In this document: positions 16,018 through 23,300 of the stretch, in pieces
Layout: every line of letters begins with the position of its first letter
Numbering within the stretch: the first letter of the stretch is position 1
Assembly (NCBI GenBank): GCA_016932895.1
Contig: JAFGCA010000152.1
Coordinates: 1 to 28,344, forward strand
Length of the DNA: 28,344 bases
DNA from: Sedimentisphaerales bacterium
Lineage (GTDB): Bacteria; Planctomycetota; Phycisphaerae; Sedimentisphaerales; SG8-4
Direction: 5' to 3'
Program-made: the position numbers and the translations under genes
Notes under the pieces: generated by a model
What the model was told of the DNA's origin: nothing
The model's database searches: none
What the model saw: the letters and a program-made list of their open reading frames with translations, nothing else

Positions 16018-16305
16018 TGACTTTCCCAATGGGTGGGGAAAGGGGGGCGGTTCCAGCCCTTGTAGCACAAGGATTCAAGCTTTTCGCAAGTGCAACGAAT
16101 GTCGTCGGGCTTGCAGAGATGGTTGGGTTCGCTGGAAATTCTGGAAAAATAGTACGGCTGATACTGAACCCCCGGTGGGAACCGACCGTACACCCGTGAA
16201 CAAGGAAGTTTTTTGAAGTGACGTTGTTGACAACTGATTTTGCACTACAAGCCCCTGCGTAGTCTCGCTTCCTCTCCCTCCGCACCGCAGGGGCTTTACC
16301 TTTTC
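16018..16305 (+). ncRNA. Candidate structured RNA: small RNA or terminated leader upstream of the diadenylate cyclase gene
   Basis: The stretch 15913-16412 has no convincing protein gene. From the predicted start the RNA can form hairpins at 16021-16042 (CTTTCCC/GGGAAAG), 16058-16072 (CCTTGT/ACAAGG) and 16086-16114 (GCAAG/CTTGC). Two further six-base helices interleave: GGGTTC 16125-16130 with GAACCC 16166-16171, and GTACGG 16152-16157 with CCGTAC 16186-16191, which would be a pseudoknot enclosing CGGT-GGGA-ACCG (16173-16184). It ends in an intrinsic terminator. I found no hallmark sequences of tmRNA, RNase P, SRP RNA or the ydaO c-di-AMP riboswitch. It may be a 6S-like small RNA, an unknown small RNA or an attenuator for the downstream gene. 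Pairings were found by eye. Confidence 0.5.
16251..16305 (+). terminator. Intrinsic terminator ending the candidate RNA
   Basis: A perfect 9-bp GC-rich stem, GCCCCTGCG (16251-16259) with CGCAGGGGC (16286-16294), has a 26-nt pyrimidine-rich loop and is followed by TTTACCTTTTC. It lies about 110 bp before the diadenylate cyclase start, so it either ends a separate small RNA or acts as an attenuator. Confidence 0.65.
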
Positions 16306-16412
16306 TATCCCATGCCAAAAAACGTGAACCCGGTCGGCCCGTTGTTCGATAGAGACAATAGGATTCGACGTAGGTAGTTCCGATAAATTGCCCTTAGGCC
16401 GAAGGGGCACGC

Positions 16413-17426
16413 ATGGCAAAGAAATCCACAGATCCGGTTGCAGCGGATATCCGCGAGGATGAGACAGAAAAGGCGAACGAATCGGGCAAGACGATCACAA
16501 ACAGCCTGCTCCAGCACGTGGCAAGCATCGTGGAGTCCTGCAACGCCACCGCCCTGTTTGTGTACGTGGACGCGCTGGACGGCCCGATGGCCGACCTGGG
16601 CGGTTCGTTGAAAGCCAGGATGTTTTGTGTGACCAAGGGCCGGACGGAGGAAAAAAACCCGTCGACTGGATGTTTGCAGTGCCTGCGCATCCCCAATGTT
16701 CCCCTCACGCGGATGGGCCAGGTCAAAATCGCCGTGTTTCTGGCCCTGTCGCGGGGCCTGATCAAGCACGGGGATCGCATCGTCTTTCTTTCCGGATTGG
16801 CCGCGACCAAGACCCTCGATACGATCATTGTGACCGAGGTGGGCCGCGAATATGAGATCTTCACCTCCGGAACGGATCTGACGCAGACTTCGTCGCGTAT
16901 CCTGCCTGAAGTCATTGAGCGGGTCGTGGATATCGCTTCCGAGTTGGGCAGTGAAGGCCGCGAAGGCAGGGCCCTGGGGGCCATGTTCGTTGTCGGAGAC
17001 ACCGAGCGTGTGATCCCGCTGACGCGTCAGTTCGTTCTCAACCCCTTCCGGGGCTATCCTCCCAACGAGCGAAATATTCTGGACGCCTCCCTCGAAGAGA
17101 CCGTGAAGGAGTTGGCCACGCTCGACGGGGCGTTCATCGTTCGTAGCGACGGTGTGATGGAGACCTGCGGTGCGTACGTTCGGACCGCCAGCCAGGAGGA
17201 GTTTGAGTTGCCCCGGGGCCTTGGCGCTCGCCACCACGCCGCGGCCGCGATCAGCGCCGTGACCGATTCCATCGCCGTTACGGTCAGCGAGTCGACGGGC
17301 TCGGTAACGATCTTCCGCGGCGGACGCATCGTGACCGAGATCCAGAAACCCCGAAGCACGCGCCAGAAATCCCGGCTTCTTCGCACCTATCCCCAGAAGA
17401 ACAAGAAACGAACTCCCTCCGAGTAA
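16413..17426 (+). CDS. Diadenylate cyclase (c-di-AMP synthase) with N-terminal pyruvate-kinase-C-like domain, DacZ-like
   Basis: A 337-residue soluble protein. The C-terminal part (about 210-310) is a DAC/DisA_N domain: DGAFIVRSDG (Asp238-Gly239-Ala240), then GLGARHHAAAAIS (Arg273-His274-His275, the RHR-equivalent motif) and VTVSESTGSVTIFRGG. It should condense two ATP into c-di-AMP. The last histidine replaces the usual arginine of RHR. Residues about 28-150 (VKIAVFLALSRGLIKHGDRIVFLSG, TLDTIIVTEVG) resemble the C-terminal domain of pyruvate kinase, the arrangement known from archaeal DacZ and some bacterial homologues. No membrane helices, so it is not CdaA-like, and no DNA-binding domain like DisA. 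AAGGGG sits 5 nt before the ATG. Lysine/arginine-rich C-terminus. The regulatory role (osmolyte or envelope control) is inferred from the messenger. Confidence 0.85.
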   Translation: MAKKSTDPVAADIREDETEKANESGKTITNSLLQHVASIVESCNATALFVYVDALDGPMADLGGSLKARMFCVTKGRTEEKNPSTGCLQCLRIPNVPLTRMGQVKIAVFLALSRGLIKHGDRIVFLSGLAATKTLDTIIVTEVGREYEIFTSGTDLTQTSSRILPEVIERVVDIASELGSEGREGRALGAMFVVGDTERVIPLTRQFVLNPFRGYPPNERNILDASLEETVKELATLDGAFIVRSDGVMETCGAYVRTASQEEFELPRGLGARHHAAAAISAVTDSIAVTVSESTGSVTIFRGGRIVTEIQKPRSTRQKSRLLRTYPQKNKKRTPSE

Positions 17427-17529
17427 GCAAGCTCATTCCGGCAGCGGCAATGGTTTCATTTGGATGACTGATGATTTTCGCCTCGCGGCGTCATCCTGCG
17501 ACTGGGGGGTTCTACGGCGCCGATATCCC

Positions 17530-17976
17530 TCAGCGGGGGGCCCTCTGAACGGCTTCGACGCGTGCCTTGACGTTGGCCAAGGCCGTTCGCCACTGCCGGT
17601 TCATCTCCTCCTGGAAGATGGATTCAGGCACCTGCGATGCCAATACCAGGGGTAGGCGGTACTCACTGATGAGGCTCACGAAGGTCCGGTCGTCCTGCGG
17701 TTCCAGCCGCCACGTGACTCTGCCCTCCAGATCGCCCGTGCATTGCACGGTCAGCCGCTGACCGAGAACGTACTCCTGGAACTCGCACTCCGTCTCAATC
17801 GGCACGCCTGCTACGGTGGAAACCGTCCGGTACCAGGTAGTGGACCATTTGCCGCACAGGTTTTTAACGGTGGTTATCTCCGGTATGTCTTTCGGAGCGT
17901 TCATCGGATCGCTGATTCTCGCGAAAACCGCCTCCGGCGAGGCATCAATCACAATACTGCACTCCGACCGAACCAT
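17530..17976 (-). CDS. SRPBCC (START/polyketide-cyclase-like) family protein
   Basis: A 148-residue single-domain protein with the helix-grip pattern: SIVIDASPEAVFARISDP at the start, TWRLEPQDDRTFVSLISEY in the middle, and a long C-terminal helix WRTALANVKARVEAV. Such proteins bind hydrophobic ligands in a cavity; the ligand is unknown. The start has GAGGAG about 8 nt upstream, directly after a CGCACAG-AAG-CTGTGCG hairpin (17991-18007). It lies downstream of blaR1 on the same strand and may be the last gene of that operon. A role linked to the sensor is possible but not shown. Confidence 0.8.
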   Translation of the reverse strand: MVRSECSIVIDASPEAVFARISDPMNAPKDIPEITTVKNLCGKWSTTWYRTVSTVAGVPIETECEFQEYVLGQRLTVQCTGDLEGRVTWRLEPQDDRTFVSLISEYRLPLVLASQVPESIFQEEMNRQWRTALANVKARVEAVQRAPR

Positions 17977-18009
17977 GGTTTTTCGCTCCTCGCACAGAAG
18001 CTGTGCGCC

Positions 18010-18124
18010 TCATCTGGTTTTCTCCAGTTGCACGATGTCCCATTGGGACCAAGTATCTCTGCCGAACTTCAGGGCGTTGACCTGATCCCGTTCGTCCAGG
18101 CGGAGAGGTTCATGGATTCTCACG
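18010..18124 (-). pseudogene. Out-of-frame tail of blaR1 (lost C-terminal segment)
   Basis: Directly after the blaR1 stop, the +1 frame stays open to a TGA at 18010-18012 and encodes KFGRDTWSQWDIVQLEKTR at its end. The remnant at 24043-24186 encodes the similar DRDTRSQWDIV before its own stop. Conservation of this peptide at two loci implies that the segment was once coding. The simplest reading is that the original blaR1 ran to 18010 and a small indel or point change near 18125-18150 truncated it. A sequencing or assembly indel is possible. Confidence 0.5.
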
Positions 18125-19804
18125 TCACCAATCCGGTCCTGGGATCTTCTCTCGCTGCCATTGCGGATTGGATTTTGGATCATCCGAGGTCTTGATCCTC
18201 CAGACCGCGTGAACGTCCCAGAAACTCCCAGGATTGTTAGTGTAATTCCGAGGATGGCTGGCGTACCGCTTGGCCCTAACCAGGCCCGTTTCATCCACGA
18301 AAAGGTATCCACCCGCAAAGTCGTGCGATTTTACCCACACCCCTTCCGGTTGGGGCCAAGCGGCCCAGCGTGTCGCTGCAATGGGCTCGTCGGCGTTGAC
18401 GGCGAGGTTTCCTTCCTTGTCCGACGTTAGATACTTCTGGGCGGCCACCGAGTAGAAGTACGTGGTGTTCTCAGGGCTGTTGGAGGGCTCGTCGAACCGA
18501 ACCTCCCACAAGCCTGCCTGGCCCGGCGCGTCGGCGTCGCAGGTGACCCTCTGTCCCTCCACCGTGAGGAACTTCCCCGTCATCCTGTTTCGGATAGAAG
18601 CCCTCTGGATGTTCGCATGCTTGTCCGAGTGTGTTGTAGGCAGATTCCTTCGGGCATATTCGTCCCAAGTGGCCGCAGTTGGCTCTGCGACCCAGTCTTC
18701 GGCCTGGTTGCCAGCGGATCTATCGGTTAAGCCCGCGCACGCCAGGCATCCCACGAGCGCAACGGTCAGGGGAGACCACCGACATGTTTCCTTTTGGAAG
18801 CGTGCAATCAGGGCGACGCGTTGTCTGGTTCGGGCCCGGACCCCACATAGGCCGATCAGCGCCGGGCGGTGCCGCGACGCGAGCAGTTTTTCGATTTGCC
18901 CCACGACGGTACGGCCGTAGGCGGACGTTTCTTCGGGGGCCAAGGCGGACAAAGCCAGCGCGTCGCAAGCCAACTCCCGGTCGGCCCGCATTCGTTGGAA
19001 GCCAAACGCGATTAGCGGATTGAACCAATGCAGAACGTGCAGCAGACTGGCGAGGCAGGCCATGAGAATGTCGTGACGTTTGAGGTGGGCCAGTTCGTGC
19101 AGGAAGATGTATCGCAGTTCATCCAGGCCGATCTCGGCCACCGTCTCAGGAGGCAGCAACAACCGCGGTCGGAAAAGCCCCGTCAGCGCGGGGCCCCCGA
19201 CTCTGTCGGTCGCGATCACACCGACAGCGCTTCGTATGCCCATTTGCCTCCGGCAATCTTGCAGCAGATTGAGGATCTTCCGATCGGTTACGGGACGTCC
19301 GCGCCAAACGGCGCACCAAAGGCGTACGTTGCCTGCGATGATGCAGCCTGCCAGAATGCAGGCGCCCCCCAGCCAGCATAGCGACAGGGCGGTTATCGTT
19401 CGGGCCTGCAGCCAGAACCTCCGCTGCGATCCGAGATCGTTGGCAAGCGTTGTCTCCGGTGCGCCGTCGGCAGTCGGACCCACAGGCCCCGGTTCTTCGC
19501 CGGAGGTCGCATCCATTGCTACGGTGGCCGAGCGCAAACGGCCTGACTCGGCAACAGGCATCTCGTGTACCCGCTGCGGCAGGTGGGGCAGAAGGTTATA
19601 TGCGCTGAAACGGCTCGGAGGCGCCCACGGAAGCGCCAGGCGAACCAGCAGTATGAGCCAGAGACAGTAGCGCCCGCGAACGCCCAGCCTGTGGCCCAGA
19701 ATCGCCTGGATCAGGAGGATCAAGCAGACCAACAGGCCGGCCTGCAACGTAGTCCGCACGAGCCACTCGAAAAAGGAACCGAAGTGCGTCGAGAGAGAAA
19801 CCAT
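18125..19804 (-). CDS. BlaR1/MecR1-type M56 metallopeptidase sensor with beta-trefoil-like outer domain
   Basis: A 559-residue membrane sensor-protease. Membrane helices lie near residues 20-37, 46-58, 138-158 and 345-360. The M56 zinc motif is HELAH (236-240) in FLHELAHLKRHD, with a further ligand Glu277 in MRADRELACDAL. In BlaR1 the signal triggers this protease to inactivate BlaI. The outer part after residue 361 lacks the penicillin-binding motifs of BlaR1 (no SxxK or KTG). Instead it shows repeated beta-trefoil-like units (TGKFLTVEGQRVTCDADAP..GLWEVRF, QKYLTSDKEGNLAVNADEP, GYLFVDETGLVRAKRY). The ligand is therefore probably not a beta-lactam but possibly a carbohydrate or other molecule; this is inferred. 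The ATG starts 3 nt after the blaI stop. The gene may be truncated at its 3' end (see the tail at 18010-18124). Confidence 0.85.
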   Translation of the reverse strand: MVSLSTHFGSFFEWLVRTTLQAGLLVCLILLIQAILGHRLGVRGRYCLWLILLVRLALPWAPPSRFSAYNLLPHLPQRVHEMPVAESGRLRSATVAMDATSGEEPGPVGPTADGAPETTLANDLGSQRRFWLQARTITALSLCWLGGACILAGCIIAGNVRLWCAVWRGRPVTDRKILNLLQDCRRQMGIRSAVGVIATDRVGGPALTGLFRPRLLLPPETVAEIGLDELRYIFLHELAHLKRHDILMACLASLLHVLHWFNPLIAFGFQRMRADRELACDALALSALAPEETSAYGRTVVGQIEKLLASRHRPALIGLCGVRARTRQRVALIARFQKETCRWSPLTVALVGCLACAGLTDRSAGNQAEDWVAEPTAATWDEYARRNLPTTHSDKHANIQRASIRNRMTGKFLTVEGQRVTCDADAPGQAGLWEVRFDEPSNSPENTTYFYSVAAQKYLTSDKEGNLAVNADEPIAATRWAAWPQPEGVWVKSHDFAGGYLFVDETGLVRAKRYASHPRNYTNNPGSFWDVHAVWRIKTSDDPKSNPQWQREKIPGPDW

Positions 19805-19807
19805 CGC

Positions 19808-20185
19808 TCACTTCCTTCCCTTTCGATCGAGCATGCGTTTCAACTCTTCGATATCCTGGTGCGAGAGTTCCGCTTCCTCAATGAAGGCGGCCAGCATCGG
19901 CGTGACGGTCCCGCCGTAGACGCGCTGCACGAACGAGCGTCTTTCCGCCCTGACGCACTGTTCCTGGTTCACGGCCGGGAAGTACCGGTACTTCCGTCCT
20001 TCCTTTTCGAACTTCAGCGCATTCTTCCTGAGCAGCCGGTTGATGAGGGTTCGGATCGTGCGCGGACTCCATTTCGCTTTGCCCGTTAGCGCGGCAACCA
20101 CCTCGTCGGCGGTCGATCCCGGCCGCGACCAGAACACCTGCATCACCAGCCACTCAGCATCCGATATCCCGGGTAGTCTCTGAAT
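19808..20185 (-). CDS. blaI: BlaI/MecI-family transcriptional repressor, probably starting at ATT
   Basis: A 125-residue winged-helix repressor. The conserved family start ISDAEWLVMQVFW, then STADEVVAAL and WSPRTIRTLINRLLRKNALKFEKEGRKYRYFP (recognition helix and wing), is followed by a dimerisation region ending in ELSHQDIEELKRMLD. The conserved ISDAEW part lies upstream of any usual start codon (first GTG at 20146). I place the start at ATT 20185 (ATT CAG AGA CTA), because AGGAG is 8 nt upstream and the resulting QRLPGISDAEW matches the family. ATT initiation is known from infC. CTG 20149 and GTG 20146 are the alternatives and would remove conserved residues. The gene probably represses its own operon through the operators at 20203-20243. 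blaR1 follows 3 nt after its stop. Confidence 0.87.
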   Translation of the reverse strand: MQRLPGISDAEWLVMQVFWSRPGSTADEVVAALTGKAKWSPRTIRTLINRLLRKNALKFEKEGRKYRYFPAVNQEQCVRAERRSFVQRVYGGTVTPMLAAFIEEAELSHQDIEELKRMLDRKGRK

Positions 20186-20275
20186 CGGTCGATCTCCTAG
20201 TAATTACAGCCATAATGTCTAACGACGTTATTACGGATGTAATCCTCTGTCAAGTGGAAAATGAAAAATATTCTG
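20173..20275 (-). repeat. Copy A of a duplicated promoter/operator segment (upstream of blaI)
   Basis: This segment aligns without gaps to 24174-24276 (offset 4,001 bp). By hand, 58 of 81 bases match over 20173-20253, and the A/T-rich part beyond also matches. It includes the SD, both operators and the promoter of blaI. Confidence 0.75.
20203..20253 (-). promoter_or_regulatory. blaI promoter with two BlaI-type operators
   Basis: On the minus strand TTGACA (20253-20248) and TAACGT (20230-20225) have a 17-bp spacer, with an A/T-rich UP-like stretch upstream. Two dyads of the form ATTACAnnTGTAAT are present: O1 at 20230-20243 (one mismatch) between -35 and -10, and O2 at 20203-20216 (two mismatches) over the start region. 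Their starts are 27 bp apart. BlaI/MecI proteins bind TACA/TGTA dyads of this kind. Autoregulation is inferred. Confidence 0.7.
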
Positions 20276-20299
20276 GGCGCGGCCCCGCGTTCGCGCGCC
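20276..20299 (-). terminator. Weak intrinsic terminator candidate after the PASTA protein gene
   Basis: On the minus strand a 6-bp stem GGCGCG/CGCGCC with a GC-rich loop is followed by CAGAATATTTTT. It lies 24 bp after the stop codon of the PASTA gene. The T-tract doubles as the UP-like element of the blaI promoter. Confidence 0.35.
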
Positions 20300-20322
20300 A
20301 AGCTCATCGGGGCGCCCTCGGT

Positions 20323-23300
20323 CTATTCTGAAGCCTCCGGTATGGAGGTTGAAAGTCCTCCCTGGTTGGTGCCGGCTAGCCATGGGGCCACACTGCGCTC
20401 CTGGTCGATCGTGAAACGTTCAGCACTCGCGTGAGGTGGAAGCACATTTGAAGCGAAGCCGTGGTCCGGCGCGTTAACCCAGTAGCTCATGTCGTCCATT
20501 GCGAACTGGGTGCCGCGGAGCGAGAATTGGGGGTTGTGCGTCCCGCCATACGAGGTGAACCGGACCCGGTCCACATTGGCGAAATCCAACTGGACCCAAC
20601 TCGGCCCGCTGGTATCGACGACCGCCGTATAGGTATAGACTTGGGCACCGTCTCGGTAGCCCTCAATGTCGATGTTCAAACCGTCATTCCAGGCGGCGGT
20701 GAAGTAAGCACCGATGATGTTGAAAGAGGGTCCGCTGATTTCGGCGGGGTTGCCATTGCCGTTATAGGCCACATAATCGCCTGAGACCAGACCGTTGTGG
20801 TACCCGGAACCTCCCCAAAGGCGCGCTTTGCCGGCGACGAACGTGTCCCACATAAGGAAGCCGCCGTAGTCGCCCGGAATCCACGCCGTTTCCGCGCTTG
20901 TGATATCGTCGAAGGTCAGGACACGGGTCGACGCTTCCCCCGACTTACCAGCCTCGGCGGTCCCGCCGTAAGCGCCAATATTGATCCGTCCGCCGTTAGG
21001 TGCAGGCTCAGTGGACCAAACTGACGTCGGGTCACCCGCGTCGATACAGGGGCTATCCGTCGGATCGGTCGTCCAGTTCTTGGCCACAGGATCGAACCGC
21101 CCCGACCGTGATTGGAGGTGGTAATCACCGTGCATCCAGACGGCGCCCGGTGTGGCCGGGTCAACCGGGACATGCAAGTTGGAAATGAGCGCCCAATGGC
21201 CGGGCCATGTGAAACCCGGATTCACGTCGATGTTGTCCGTTCCCAACCAGCCACCCTCCACATCGCAGTACCGCACGCTGGGCGCCTCGCCGGACGTCAC
21301 GCTGAGCGCATCGGGCGCGTTACCCCAGATAATACAGCTTGCGAACGTGATGTCACTCTGCTCGCAGGTAACGCCGCCGCCCGGCTCCCCTGCGTAGTTG
21401 TCGGCAATCGTGCAGTTGACGAAGGTTGCGCTGCTGCGGTAGCAGTCAACGCCACCGCCCCCGCCCCCGTACCGCGTCGCGCGGTTCCCAGCAATCACGC
21501 AATGTGAGATCGTCGGGCTGCTGCTCTCACAGAGAATCCCGCCTCCGGACCGCGCTTCTCCTCCGATGAGGGTCAAGCCCTTGAGGACGCAGTCGGGGCC
21601 CTCGCCGTTGGCGAACGTTGCGACCGGCCCGCCACCCAGGGCGTCGATCATGGTGCAGTCAATTGATCCCAGTGCCTCCGGGGCGTTCGGATCGATACCG
21701 AGCAGGCTTGTGACGACGATCGCTTTGCCGCCCAGATCGATGCCACCCAGGTACAGTCCCGGTAGGACCAATACCGTGTCGCCGTCGGTGGCGCTGTCAA
21801 TACCCTCCTGTACCCTATCGAAGGGGTGCTCGGGACTACCGTTCTCGGCCGGGTCGCTGATATCAGAGTTGCCCGGCCCGGGATCGGCCGGTGCATCGTC
21901 ATCGACGTGGATGATCGCGCCAGTGGTCGAAGCACCGCCACCAATGGCCAGAGTCAACGAGCGACCGGTGGTCCCCTTGCCGTTTGTCTGGTTGGTGAAG
22001 GTAAGGGTGGCCATGTATGTGCCTTCTCCGATAGCGCCCGCATGAACCGATACGTTGACGTAGGTCTTGGCCCCGGCCGCCAAGATGCCGCTGCTCCTGC
22101 TGAAGGTCACCCAGCTCTGCGTTGCGGTTGCGCGCCAGCTCAGTAAGGCGTTGCCGGTATTCGTGAGCGTATAGGTTTTATGTTGGGGCACAAAGGGTCC
22201 ACCGATGGGCCCCGAAAAGCTCCCTCCGGATGCGGGCGCAACGGCCAGATCTGCCCCGTCCACGCCCGGCCCCGGTCCGCCGCCCTGCACGGTGATTTGG
22301 TAGGCCTCCTTGTATGCCGTATTGTTGTTTTCGTTGGTCTCCGTTACTTGATTGCCCGCGTCGATGATCCAGCCGACGTAGTACGTCCCGCCCGGCACGC
22401 TGGCAGGGAAGGCTCCGCTCCACGTGAACATTGATGCGCCGCCTTTGGGAATGCTCGAAAGGTTGTATGTGCCCAGTGAATAGTCGTTGCTCGTAATGGT
22501 TCTGTCGAGCGAGGCGTAGAAATCCACTCGGAACGACCCGGAGGTAGCGTCCCCGCGATTCCGTACCTGTGTCTTCACCTCTAACAGCTGGCCCGCTGCG
22601 ATTGCTCTCGGCGCAAAACTTCGCGTTGCCTCTCCCCCGTCCACCAGGTCACAAGGTGCGGAAGATATGATCAGGTCTACGGCTAAGCTCATATCAATCG
22701 AGGTCCCCGCGACGGGGTTTTGAGCGATGACCTGTCCGGGCGGCTCCGCATCGCTGTATTCATAACTTGTCGTTCCCACGACAAGCCCGGCAGCGGTGAT
22801 CGCCGAAGTCGCCTCCGACTTCGTCATCCCCACGACGTTGGGGACCGTTACAGCGGTAGATACGGTCAGATTCACCACTGAGCCCAATGCGACCGAGGTC
22901 CCTGCGACGGGGCTTTGAGCGAAGACCTGCCCGAAGGGCGCCGTGTTGCTATATGTGTAGGTTGTCGTTCCCACGACAAGCCCGGCAGCGGTGATCGCCG
23001 AAGTCGCCTCCGACTTCGTCATCCCTACGACGTTGGGGACCGTTGCATCCAACGTCACGGTGAAGACATAGCCCCCTCGCTTGTCCGAGTAGCTCGGGCT
23101 CATGGTGCTGTGGAAATACAGCCGGCCGGGGGATATCGCCGTGAAGCTCCCCCCGTTCTGAAGCTGGGAAAGCGAGAGTGTCGTTGGCCAACCCGAATCA
23201 GGAACGAAGTAGCCCTGAATGACCTCGCTGGCTTGGTCGCTGTAGTAGTGCGGATACCCCACACTGTCGCCAGCATCGCCGGCCATTGCACCCTCCAGGT

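Noticed and set aside
16018..16305. ydaO-type c-di-AMP riboswitch ahead of the diadenylate cyclase gene
   Set aside because: It would fit the context, but the conserved ydaO sequences (for example the GTCAGCTAACCTCG part) are absent.
17991..18007. CGCACAG-AAG-CTGTGCG hairpin as an intrinsic terminator after blaR1
   Set aside because: No T-run follows on either strand and the SRPBCC ribosome site is next to it; it may affect translation but is not called a terminator.
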